Origin: an uncultured Pseudomonadales bacterium
GTDB lineage: Bacteria > Pseudomonadota > Gammaproteobacteria > Pseudomonadales > Azotimanducaceae
Length of the DNA: 41,358 nucleotides
Direction: 5' to 3'
Assembly (NCBI GenBank): GCA_905182155.1
Contig: CAJJAX010000022.1
Coordinates: 1 to 41,358, forward strand
Position 1 is the first letter of the stretch. The number at the start of each line of letters is the position of its first letter. This document shows positions 1 through 5,933 of the stretch, in pieces. The notes under the pieces were generated by a model that saw only the letters and a program-made list of their open reading frames with translations, searched no databases and was not told where the DNA came from. The position numbers and the translations under genes were made by a program.

Positions 1-113
1 AGGTGTTTATAGGCTCCCGCAACTAGCGTGCAAAGCGATAATCTGGTCTGAACGAGACGGCGTCATTGAGTTACGGAAAACTTCTCGCCATTTATATCCA
101 TAATGTAATTACT

Positions 114-245
114 CAGCTACAACTAATATTTGAACAGATATTTCTCTGTCCCCGTGCCCCAAAGCAACTCCCACCCAGTCTTAAGTAATGCAAATGCATA
201 GAGCTGTCTATGGCATTGCTGCGTGTCTCAAGCACCTGCGGGCAA
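114..245. repeat. Dispersed repeat copy R1
   Basis: The right half (about 150-240) matches 3152-3240 closely, sharing the blocks GTCTTAAGTA, CAAATGCA, TAGAGCTGTCTATGG and GCTGCGTGTCTCAAGCA. The left half is weaker but still resembles copies R2 and R3 (CAGCTAC followed by ACTAAT, later CCCCGT). At 193-217 the sequence can fold into a hairpin: AATGCATAGA, loop GCTG, then TCTAT, one bulged G and GCATT. The repeat is outside any credible gene and its nature is unknown. Confidence 0.7.
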
Positions 246-281
246 GACTTATCATCTGATCCTCGGGAGTGTCTGTCGGCA

Positions 282-297
282 CGTTGACTAGTCAACG
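282..297. promoter_or_regulatory. Perfect 16-bp palindrome, possible operator
   Basis: CGTTGACTAGTCAACG reads identically on both strands. It lies just after repeat R1 and about 130 bp before the first small gene. Its half-site GTTGAC also resembles a -35 element. A dimeric regulator binding here is inference; no matching regulator gene is identified. Confidence 0.4.
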
Positions 298-425
298 CTT
301 TCTAAACTGGATTTTTCCTTACCTTGTCGATAACTTTAACTAATCAGGTAAATTTCCAAAAACTGTTGAAGTGTAATCTGATGTCGAACGTGGTTAAGTG
401 GTCAGTGAATTAGAGGGTTGGTTAG

Positions 426-611
426 ATGGATAAACAAACTTCTTACCTTGGTCTTTCAGCGACGCTTTTGTTCGCGTTCTGGTCTTTTGGAAGTGGTCTC
501 CACAGAGAGTACGCAGGATTGAGTGACAATCTTTTCTTCATCTTTCTTACTTTGCCGTTAGTTGTGTTTGGAGTTCCGCTGATTAAGAAGAGAAAAGAAG
601 ATAAGGGTTAA
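426..611 (+). CDS. Small two-helix membrane protein, unknown
   Basis: This 61-aa protein has two hydrophobic segments (about residues 7-24 and 35-52) and a basic, charged C-terminal tail (KKRKEDKG). By the positive-inside rule both ends probably face the cytoplasm. The start is the ATG at 426, preceded by GGGTTGGTTAG, a weak ribosome-binding site. I do not recognise a family. It lies about 120 bp before the DUF805 gene on the same strand, inside the AT-rich island, so it is probably cargo. It could be a chance ORF, but two clean helices and an undisturbed frame argue for a gene. Confidence 0.5.
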   Translation: MDKQTSYLGLSATLLFAFWSFGSGLHREYAGLSDNLFFIFLTLPLVVFGVPLIKKRKEDKG

Positions 612-729
612 GTAATGGAGCGTGTATATCCACAGAAACTTGAACTCCACAGAACAGATTCGAAAGAGGAGTCCTTTTGTTCTCAAATACTTTTAAATCA
701 TTAATTAAGAAAAGTAAGGGGAAAAAGTT

Positions 730-1113
730 ATGGATATGACCGATGCGATTGTCTCTGTTCTTAAGAATTGCCTGAATTTTCGGGGCAGGGCATGTAGAAG
801 TGAGTATTGGTACTGGTGGCTGGCAACTGTCATCCTGTACGTAATGTTAATTTTTATCGATCCCGCCCCCTCACCATATGACTTAACTGAGGAAGTTCCA
901 GAATTTGGAACGTTGACGGATTATCTTACCCTGATATTACTTTTACCTAATCTCTCGGTAATGGCAAGACGTCTACACGACAGGGGACATTCAGGTTGGT
1001 GGCAATTATCTTATCTTACTATCATAGGGGTATTTATAGTTGGGATAGTGGCGATGCTTCCATCAAAAGAAGATGAAAATAAGTGGGGTAGAGACCCTCT
1101 TTTGGAAAAATAG
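730..1113 (+). CDS. DUF805 family inner-membrane protein
   Basis: This 127-aa protein matches the DUF805 (YhaH/YhaI-like) family. Near the N-terminus it has the family signature NFRGRACRSEYWYW, where the usual form is close to GRASRSEYWYF. Later it carries MARRLHDRGHSGWW, the other conserved block. Hydrophobic stretches lie at about residues 27-44, 63-76 and 92-110. A good ribosome-binding site (AGGGGAAAA) precedes the ATG at 730. The function of DUF805 proteins is not established; they are often found in accessory DNA near stress or envelope genes. It stands alone, without tight coupling to its neighbours. Confidence 0.85.
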   Translation: MDMTDAIVSVLKNCLNFRGRACRSEYWYWWLATVILYVMLIFIDPAPSPYDLTEEVPEFGTLTDYLTLILLLPNLSVMARRLHDRGHSGWWQLSYLTIIGVFIVGIVAMLPSKEDENKWGRDPLLEK

Positions 1114-1365
1114 ATTCACTTCCTCTAACGTAACAACACACTCGGCGGAACAAGACTCGTTATAGCGCCATTCTGGCTCCTTAAGTCTTCTAGACCCTTT
1201 GACAGATCCTGTAGTCCCGCAGGTAGTCTTTTCATCTGATGCCTGTAGCGTTGGGTCTGTGAGCTTAGGCTCAAGTCTTTGTGCGATATGTCTCACAAGA
1301 ACGAAGTCATTTACCTTGCTTGAGTGACTGTTTAAAGTTTCAACATATCACCTTGATAAGGTTAT

Positions 1366-1932
1366 GTGGACATGACCCGACTTCTACTCACACTGCTGCT
1401 AGTCGCTTTTGTGCCTCTGACGGCTGCTGACTACGCCAGTTGCATCTTGGAGAACATGAAGGGTGTTCGGAGTGATGTTGCAGCTGAAGAAATCATAGAA
1501 GCTTGTCGTAACAAGCACCCATCGCTAAAAGCTTTAGCCGAGAAGCAGGCTAAGGAGCTATTGGCTGCGGAGCAGGCTAAGGAGCGATTGAACGAACTAA
1601 TTGCGCGGTCTCGCAGACAAGAGGTTGCAGAAGTATCGGAAAAAGTGAGCTCCTACATGGCTATGATTCAAAGGAAAATCATGGAGAATTGGTCGCGGCC
1701 ATCAACTGCCAGAAACGGAATGGAAGCGGAATTGGAGGCTCGCCTTCTCCCATCTGGTGAAATTACTAGCGTTCGTATTGTGAAGGGTAGCGGAAGTAGA
1801 GCTTTTGACGACTCAGCACTTTTAGCTGTGGAGAAAGTTCGTAAGTTTGATTTGCCAGAAGATGCAGGCTTGTACGAAAGAAAGTTTAAGCGAATAAGAC
1901 TGCATTTTAGGCCAGAGGATTTGCCGTTGTGA
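1366..1932 (+). CDS. Secreted TolA/TonB C-terminal domain protein
   Basis: This protein of up to 188 aa starts at GTG 1366 or, more likely, at ATG 1372; AAGG at 1358-1361 could serve either. A short signal peptide (residues 3-20, ending near LTAAD) is followed by a segment with two cysteines about 22 residues apart (YASCILENMKGV ... IEACRNKH) that may form a disulphide. A charged Ala/Lys/Glu coiled coil covers about residues 50-95. The C-terminal 90 residues look like the TolA/TonB-C fold (IMENWSRP, then LLPSGEITSVRIVKGSGS and FDDSALLAVEKV). The protein is predicted to be periplasmic. It lacks the N-terminal anchor and long helix of housekeeping TolA, so it is probably a cargo protein using the same fold. 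Confidence 0.75.
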   Translation: MDMTRLLLTLLLVAFVPLTAADYASCILENMKGVRSDVAAEEIIEACRNKHPSLKALAEKQAKELLAAEQAKERLNELIARSRRQEVAEVSEKVSSYMAMIQRKIMENWSRPSTARNGMEAELEARLLPSGEITSVRIVKGSGSRAFDDSALLAVEKVRKFDLPEDAGLYERKFKRIRLHFRPEDLPL

Positions 1933-1954
1933 GCAGCAGGTCGTTGAGTTGGAA

Positions 1955-2074
1955 ATGAAAAAAATGTCTCGCCTACTGCCCTCAATTCTGTTTGTTACAT
2001 CAACCACTCTGACGTTTTTCCTAATGAACGCCTTCGGTTTCATGCTTATCACCACTGCCGTAATTCTATGCTGA
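1955..2074 (+). CDS. 39-aa membrane peptide overlapping the next ORF
   Basis: A short frame opens at ATG 1955 (a second ATG at 1964) and ends at TGA 2072-2074. It begins MKKMSRLLPSILF and consists mostly of two hydrophobic stretches. The following ORF starts at ATG 2068, inside the last codons (ATGCTGA), an arrangement typical of translational coupling. The ribosome-binding site is weak (GTTGGAA). It may be a separate small membrane protein or the N-terminal part of the 2068 gene separated by a one-base frameshift. The sequence alone does not decide. Confidence 0.35.
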   Translation: MKKMSRLLPSILFVTSTTLTFFLMNAFGFMLITTAVILC

Positions 2075-2340
2075 CTGCCTCGTACGCAATGAAATACCGG
2101 AGAGAAGGTGCAGGGGTTGGCTTAGCTTACTTTGGGCTTGCCTACGTTGGCTTTGGTTTAGCGTTTTTTGGTATAGGGCTGCTGCAAACACATGCAGGAT
2201 GTATGTTTCTAATAGGAGACTGCTATCAGCATGGGCTGCCGTCCTATTGGCTAGAGGCAAAAGTTGGTGTGAACTCAGGCCTCAAGATACTCAATGGTTT
2301 GGCACTTACGTTTGTTTATTTGAATATTAGGAGAAGTTAG
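2068..2340 (+). CDS. Small glycine-rich membrane protein, unknown
   Basis: This 90-aa ORF has a glycine/aromatic-rich hydrophobic helix at about residues 17-40 (YFGLAYVGFGLAFFGIGLL). A central loop contains two cysteines (GCMFLIGDC), and a second hydrophobic segment near the C-terminus ends in basic residues. Its ATG overlaps the stop of the preceding 39-aa frame. No family is recognised. Together the two frames would give a membrane protein with about four helices. The island location and same-strand order suggest cargo. Confidence 0.45.
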   Translation: MLTASYAMKYRREGAGVGLAYFGLAYVGFGLAFFGIGLLQTHAGCMFLIGDCYQHGLPSYWLEAKVGVNSGLKILNGLALTFVYLNIRRS

Positions 2341-2359
2341 CTCGTGTTTTTTTAGATTG

Positions 2360-3052
2360 ATGGTCACTCTTACTTTTAAACTTCTTATTCTTGGAAGTCT
2401 TCTTGCCAGTCAAATGGCGGCGGCTGAGGTCGTAACGGGGAACGCTTGCTATCGCTACTCAGACAATGAGTCTCTAACCGCTGCTCGTGAAATTGCTCTA
2501 TCGATGGCGAAGCGTGATGCACTTGAGGGAAATAGTGTGTTCGTGGAGTCCACTTCAAATGTTGAAAACATGACATTAAAGAATGATCTAATCACAAACC
2601 TTACGACGGGTTACCTGAAAAACCTTAAGGTCTTGGAAGAAACGGAAGACTTTGGCTTAAGGGAGATCTGTAGAGCAGTTCAAGCGGAAGTAGAGCCTGT
2701 TGAGGTCAAACAGCAGATCACGGCTCGCATACGACAGTTCACAGATCTTAATAAGGACAGAACTGGGTTGCCAAGAGGCGAGTTTCTTAGGGTTGTAAAT
2801 GCTTGGGAGGCTGGCAGCCAATTAAATGTGATAACTGAGATGCACTCCTACAGTGGTCAAGCAAAAATGCTGAGAAAAAGCGGTTACTCTGCGCCAGAAG
2901 TAGAACTTGTTGTGAAGGTGACGCTCTATGATTCTGAAGGTTACCCTGCTGGCCAGAAGCGAGTTGCGGCGAAATACTCGGACGTGGGAGACATCAACCG
3001 TCATGTGTTTAATCTGAACGGCCTCAAGAACTACAGAATTACGACTGATTAG
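2360..3052 (+). CDS. Secreted protein with possible LPP20/FlgT-like N-terminal domain
   Basis: This protein of about 230 aa starts at ATG 2360; a TTG three bases upstream is a less likely start. A signal peptide (KLLILGSLLASQMAAA) precedes a mature part beginning EVVTGNACYRYSDNES. The next 90 residues, with AAREIALSMAKRDALEG, a VFVES-type strand and a late EICRAVQAEVEP, resemble the small alpha/beta domain of LPP20 lipoproteins and FlgT N-termini. That assignment rests on pattern only. Two cysteines (near CYRY and EICRA) may pair. The C-terminal half looks like a beta-sandwich (VELVVKVTLYDSEGYP). It is probably periplasmic or surface-associated; the role is unknown. It is the last plus-strand cargo gene before repeat R2. 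Confidence 0.6.
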   Translation: MVTLTFKLLILGSLLASQMAAAEVVTGNACYRYSDNESLTAAREIALSMAKRDALEGNSVFVESTSNVENMTLKNDLITNLTTGYLKNLKVLEETEDFGLREICRAVQAEVEPVEVKQQITARIRQFTDLNKDRTGLPRGEFLRVVNAWEAGSQLNVITEMHSYSGQAKMLRKSGYSAPEVELVVKVTLYDSEGYPAGQKRVAAKYSDVGDINRHVFNLNGLKNYRITTD

Positions 3053-3386
3053 ACCCTCAAACCCCCAATACCAACCCTTTGCTTCCAAAATCACCTTCTG
3101 ATGTGTCTCCACAGCAACTACTACCAATGGCAACAACGAAGTCCTCCCCCCGTACCCCAACTAACACCCACCCCGTCTTAAGTATTTCAAATGCAGTCAT
3201 AGAGCTGTCTATGGTATCGCTGCGTGTCTCAAGCATCTGCAATTGTCTGGATCGTATCCGTAGGGAGGTTGGTTACCAATGGGCCACGGGGCTTGCTCAG
3301 AGAGCAGCTAGGGGCGATTTTTGTTAGGGTTTGTGACCATTAAAAAAACATTCAGCAAACGCTCACTGCGATTGAGAGCGATAAGT
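3053..3386. other. Non-coding interval carrying repeat copy R2
   Basis: This interval separates the last plus-strand cargo gene from the end of the minus-strand XRE operon. It is mostly occupied by repeat R2 (3075-3245). Several overlapping open frames run through it on both strands, but they coincide with the repeat and none has a good ribosome-binding site or a recognisable product. Nothing gene-like is seen in 3246-3386. Confidence 0.5.
3075..3245. repeat. Dispersed repeat copy R2 (longest copy)
   Basis: The left part (3075-3130) matches 4331-4391, sharing TTTGCTTCCAAAATC, CCTTCT and ATGTGTCTCCACAGC. The right part (3152-3245) matches R1. R2 is therefore the copy that links the other two. 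At 3198-3213 it has the hairpin CATAGA-GCTG-TCTATG, conserved with R1. Copies differ at many positions and by small gaps, so they are old or under structural rather than strict sequence constraint. No terminal inverted repeats or target duplications are evident. Confidence 0.75.
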
Positions 3387-3599
3387 TCATGGTAGCTTGA
3401 ATAGTTCTTCGACAGAGCAGTTCAAGGTTTTAGCAATTTTCAAGGCAAGAACAGTTGAGGGCACATAAATTCCATTTTCGATTGCATTGATGCTTTTCCT
3501 TGAAACCTCGGCACTCTCTGATAGTTCTTGTTGAGTCAAACCAGCAGATTTTCTCAGTTCTTCAAGGTTGTTTTGAAGTTTTTTGTGATTTTTGCCCAA
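3387..3599 (-). CDS. XRE/Cro-type HTH transcriptional regulator
   Basis: This 70-aa protein is a single helix-turn-helix domain of the XRE family. LEELRKSAGLTQQELSESA forms the first helices, VSRKSINAIENG the recognition region, and VLALKIAKTLNCSVEELFKL the closing helices. The start is a TTG at 3599, supported by AGGA eight bases upstream inside the end of the preceding gene. The previous stop lies only a few bases away, so translation is probably coupled. As the last gene of a three-gene minus-strand operon behind two small membrane proteins, it may be controlled by them. The target is unknown; the operon's own promoter is the natural first candidate. Confidence 0.85.
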   Translation of the reverse strand: MGKNHKKLQNNLEELRKSAGLTQQELSESAEVSRKSINAIENGIYVPSTVLALKIAKTLNCSVEELFKLP

Positions 3600-3601
3600 A
3601 A

Positions 3602-3841
3602 CTATTTCCTTTCAAACTCTTCAACAGCATTAGTTAGTTCTTCACCGGTATTTGGGTAAAGATAACCAGCAATTATTTGTCCTAAACCAATAGCGGCAAC
3701 CAATGCTCCAACACCTTTGAGTACTGGACCAAGAAAAAATACTCCCATTAGGAAAAGACCAACACCAGTGAATAACGTAACCACTCCACTTCTTCTATAA
3801 TCAATTGGTTCTTTTTTCCTTTCGTCAAGCATGCTGAGCAT
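3602..3841 (-). CDS. Small membrane protein encoded with the XRE regulator
   Basis: This 79-aa protein (76 aa from the second ATG at 3832) has a charged N-terminus (DERKKEPIDYRRS), two hydrophobic helices (about residues 18-40 and 42-61) and an acidic C-terminal tail (EELTNAVEEFERK). Both ends are probably cytoplasmic. Either start overlaps the end of the upstream 54-aa gene, which indicates coupling. No family is recognised with confidence. Small membrane proteins paired with short Cro-like regulators are common in accessory DNA, and a role in controlling the regulator is plausible but inferred. Confidence 0.6.
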   Translation of the reverse strand: MLSMLDERKKEPIDYRRSGVVTLFTGVGLFLMGVFFLGPVLKGVGALVAAIGLGQIIAGYLYPNTGEELTNAVEEFERK

Positions 3842-3989
3842 ATCTTGTAATTGTCTTAAAATCTATGTTCTTAGATATCTCTATGATCGTTCCATTTTTA
3901 TTTTTTGTTTCAAGATACTGCCAGTAGAACACTGCCAACGGAATAATGATTCCAGCAGAGATGCCAAGGAGTGGTATTAAAATTTCCAT
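3825..3989 (-). CDS. 54-aa single-helix membrane protein, first gene of the XRE operon
   Basis: The likely start is the ATG at 3989 (MEILIPLLGISAG), preceded on the minus strand by a GGAA-containing stretch. A longer frame to 4052 has an unconvincing N-terminal extension. One strong transmembrane segment covers residues 3-22, followed by a cytoplasmic tail with charged and aromatic residues (QYLETKNKN). It overlaps the next gene by up to 17 bases. No homologue is recognised; it is judged real from its operon position, overlap and membrane profile. Confidence 0.5.
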   Translation of the reverse strand: MEILIPLLGISAGIIIPLAVFYWQYLETKNKNGTIIEISKNIDFKTITRYAQHA

Positions 3990-4432
3990 AATTATTTCCA
4001 ATTGATATGTGTGACAGGGATGACACCATAAAATGTAACGAGAACTTATCACGGTTTTAGAGAGTAGTAAAGGTTACACATGTGCTCTGAAGCGGGAGAG
4101 TAGTGGTATCAGTAGGTAATGGACAAAAGGAAAGCCAATGGTGATATGTGGAGTAGTACTCCTTTGGTTTCTAACGATCTAGAAGCCTGTCAAGAAATCG
4201 CAGCGGCTCTTGCTGAGTGAGGGCCTAATTAGGCGGCCATGGGCCTCAGGATGCTTTTAATTTCCATGAGCCTTTCCTAATAAAAACCGACGAACCCAGT
4301 GTCTTAGCGTGTTCAGCCAGTAGCAGAACTCCCTTTTGCTTCCAAAATCGCCTTCTAATGTGTCTCCACAGCTACTACTAATAATTAATGGCATGCTGAT
4401 GCCCCCCGTGGGTGCTGTTGGGGGTGGGGCTG
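3990..4432. other. Non-coding interval with repeat R3 and a palindrome
   Basis: This region lies between the 5' end of the minus-strand XRE operon and the 3' end of the integrase. It holds repeat copy R3 and a perfect 12-bp palindrome GCCTAATTAGGC at 4223-4234. A plus-strand 33-codon frame (4119-4220, starting MDKRKANGD) has only a weak AGTAGGT upstream and is not called a gene. The XRE operon promoter must lie at about 4000-4090, but no clear -35/-10 pair is visible. Confidence 0.45.
4331..4411. repeat. Dispersed repeat copy R3 (left half)
   Basis: This copy matches the left half of R2: CCCTTTTGCTTCCAAAATC, CCTTCTAATGTGTCTCCACAG and CTACTACTAAT, then CCCCCCGT after a diverged spacer. The right half with the conserved hairpin is absent. 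The copy ends about 20 bases before the integrase stop codon. Confidence 0.65.
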
Positions 4433-5389
4433 TCATAGTTCAAATCTGTGCAGATGAACGTATCTCGCCAACATTCGGTAGTCTTGGTGGCCGCTGATCA
4501 TAGCTACCTGAGGTACAGATAATCCGCGTTCAAACAGTCTAGAGATAGCTTCATGCCTTAAATCATGGAATCGGTAATCCTTGATTTGAAGCTTGCCACA
4601 GCCGCGACGAAGGGCTTGAGACACACTGTCAGGCTGCATTGTAAAGATCGTCCCATCTTGAGTTCGCCTGTTAAGTATTTCTAACGCAGTACAACTCAGC
4701 GGTATTGTTCGGGATCTCCCATTCTTAGTGTCTTTTAGCGTAACGGTCTTGTTTTGCGCATCAAAGTCACCCCGTGCAACGCCTAATATTTCACTGCGCC
4801 TCATGGCAGTTTCTAGCGCAAAGCTAACAATGTCTCTCATTTGATCGCCAAGACATAGCAAAAGTGCGTTTATCTCTTCAGGCTCCAATCGTCTTTCTCG
4901 TCCGCTTGGCAGTCTTGGAAGCCGAACATAGGGTACTTCAGCAATTCCTAATCCCCATTCAGCAATCGCCAGCTTGATGACTCTGCGAACGAGATTGATT
5001 TCATGCTTGACGGTTTGAGGCGCGACTTCTGAGCTTCGGTGATCGCGATAGGTTGCCAAAGTTGCGTTGGTTAGTGCTGAACAGGGGTAGCGGCCAAGCC
5101 GATCTGAGACGCGTTTGGTTAGACTAAGCTCTTGTTTGGGGGCTTTGAGTTTGGGGATGTGGGTTTGGATGTATCTGTCTAGAAGTTGCTCAAACTGGAT
5201 GTCTGCACACAACTGTTCGGGGCGTCTGCCAGAAGCGATCCTATGTTCAGTTTCAGTTAGCCACTGTTTTGCGTCTAGAAACTTAGTGAAGGTTTTAACG
5301 GCTGGCGGATAGCCCTTCTTGCGGATTTGGACTTGAAACTTTCCTGCTCGTCGTCTGATGTTTGCCATGCGGGTTCTCCAATGTGACAA
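4433..5389 (-). CDS. Phage-type tyrosine recombinase / integrase
   Basis: This site-specific recombinase of up to 318 aa (311 aa from the second ATG, MANIRRRAG) has all active-site elements: Arg in ETAMRRSEILG, Lys in TLKDTKNGRSR, the HDLRHEAISR box (HxxR), His in SGHQDY, and the nucleophilic Tyr in MLARYVHLHR close to the C-terminus. The N-terminal 60 residues look like an arm-type DNA-binding domain (GKFQVQIRKKGYPPAVKTFTKF). It lacks the features of integron IntI or XerC/D and fits the prophage/island class. Its start faces the broken tRNA-Val about 90 bases away, the usual layout for an island inserted at a tRNA 3' end. Confidence 0.93.
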   Translation of the reverse strand: MSHWRTRMANIRRRAGKFQVQIRKKGYPPAVKTFTKFLDAKQWLTETEHRIASGRRPEQLCADIQFEQLLDRYIQTHIPKLKAPKQELSLTKRVSDRLGRYPCSALTNATLATYRDHRSSEVAPQTVKHEINLVRRVIKLAIAEWGLGIAEVPYVRLPRLPSGRERRLEPEEINALLLCLGDQMRDIVSFALETAMRRSEILGVARGDFDAQNKTVTLKDTKNGRSRTIPLSCTALEILNRRTQDGTIFTMQPDSVSQALRRGCGKLQIKDYRFHDLRHEAISRLFERGLSVPQVAMISGHQDYRMLARYVHLHRFEL

Positions 5390-5480
5390 GAATGTGACAA
5401 AGAGAACGAATTAGGCTGATCGTGCCAGAAGCGGAAAATAAAAGGCTTTATAAAAGAATTACTTAGAAGATGGTGCACGT

Positions 5481-5534
5481 ACCTGCGACCTACGGCTTGT
5501 AAGGCCGTCGCTCTCCCAACTGAGCTAAACACCC
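5481..5534 (-). tRNA. tRNA-Val(UAC) remnant lacking its 3' end
   Basis: On the minus strand from 5534 the sequence gives a normal acceptor 5' strand (GGGTGTT), a D arm (GCTC/GAGC), and an anticodon arm ACGGC-CTTACAA-GCCGT with anticodon TAC, followed by AGGTC and the first T-stem strand GCAGG. It then departs from tRNA. The T loop reads TACGTGC instead of a TTCGANT form, the second T-stem strand does not pair, and no AACACCC acceptor strand follows. The break faces the integrase, so it is probably the island junction. Insertions at tRNA 3' ends normally restore the gene; here they appear not to have. Confidence 0.75.
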
Positions 5535-5933
5535 GCAATTCAGGAAGCGCAATTGTACCGTGATGCTCCATGAAGTCAATCAGGTAAATGCCTAGTTTGA
5601 GCAGAAGCCGCGTTATTGTCGGCGAGCAGCCTCATTAATTGTGCGCGTTATAGCGGATGCCGATAAGCGATGAGTTTTGTAGGACAGGCGATCCTGGGTG
5701 CTGAGCTAGCAGGTTCGAGCTTTTTGGGTCAACCGTATTAGTGCGACTATTACAAGCGCAGTTTGAATTTCGTTCTAAATGCTCCGAACGATTCTCTGTC
5801 CGCAATCAATATTTTGTGCGCCTCAACGGTTTTATCAATCAAACCCCTACCAGTGCTCGCGCGTAAATAACCATTTAACGAGTATGAGCATTCTATAACT
5901 GAAAAGTTTGGGGTTATTCCGTATAGTGCGCGC
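5535..5933. other. Intergenic region between tRNA-Val and the efflux genes
   Basis: Apart from the tRNA promoter there is no credible gene. A 61-codon minus-strand frame at 5750-5935 has no recognisable product and overlaps the efflux promoter region. A weak TTAACG/TATAAC pair at about 5875-5899 could drive the efflux genes, but its spacing is short. This region is the likely start of core chromosome. Confidence 0.4.
5552..5579 (-). promoter_or_regulatory. Promoter of the tRNA-Val remnant
   Basis: On the minus strand, TTGACT (5574-5579) and TACAAT (5552-5557) are separated by 16 bases. They lie about 18 bases before the tRNA 5' end. This is a good sigma-70 match and shows that the 5' flank of the tRNA gene is intact chromosomal sequence. 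Confidence 0.65.

Larger units (their letters stand above)
1..425. other. Non-coding island segment with repeat copy R1 and a palindrome
   Basis: No convincing gene is visible in this stretch. It holds the first copy of a diverged repeat (about 114-245) and a perfect 16-bp palindrome (282-297). It ends with a weak purine-rich stretch before the ATG at 426. The sequence is clearly more AT-rich than the DNA after 5.9 kb. A minus-strand open frame over 113-295 is explained by the repeat, because the related frame also opens over copy R2. Confidence 0.5.

Noticed and set aside
113..295. Minus-strand ORF over repeat R1, and the similar frame at 3057-3242
   Set aside because: The frames coincide with a diverged non-coding repeat, differ in length, carry no ribosome-binding site and show no family signature.
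4119..4220. 33-codon plus-strand ORF before the integrase
   Set aside because: Weak ribosome-binding site and no recognisable sequence; kept only as a remark in the interval entry.
114..4411. Repeats R1-R3 as integron attC sites with a cassette array
   Set aside because: No paired core sites of the RYYYAAC / GTTRRRY type flank the repeats, and the integrase lacks IntI character.
5275..5571. 98-aa minus-strand ORF across the integrase start and tRNA
   Set aside because: It translates the tRNA gene (the usual SSVGRATALQAVGRR artefact) and is not a protein gene.
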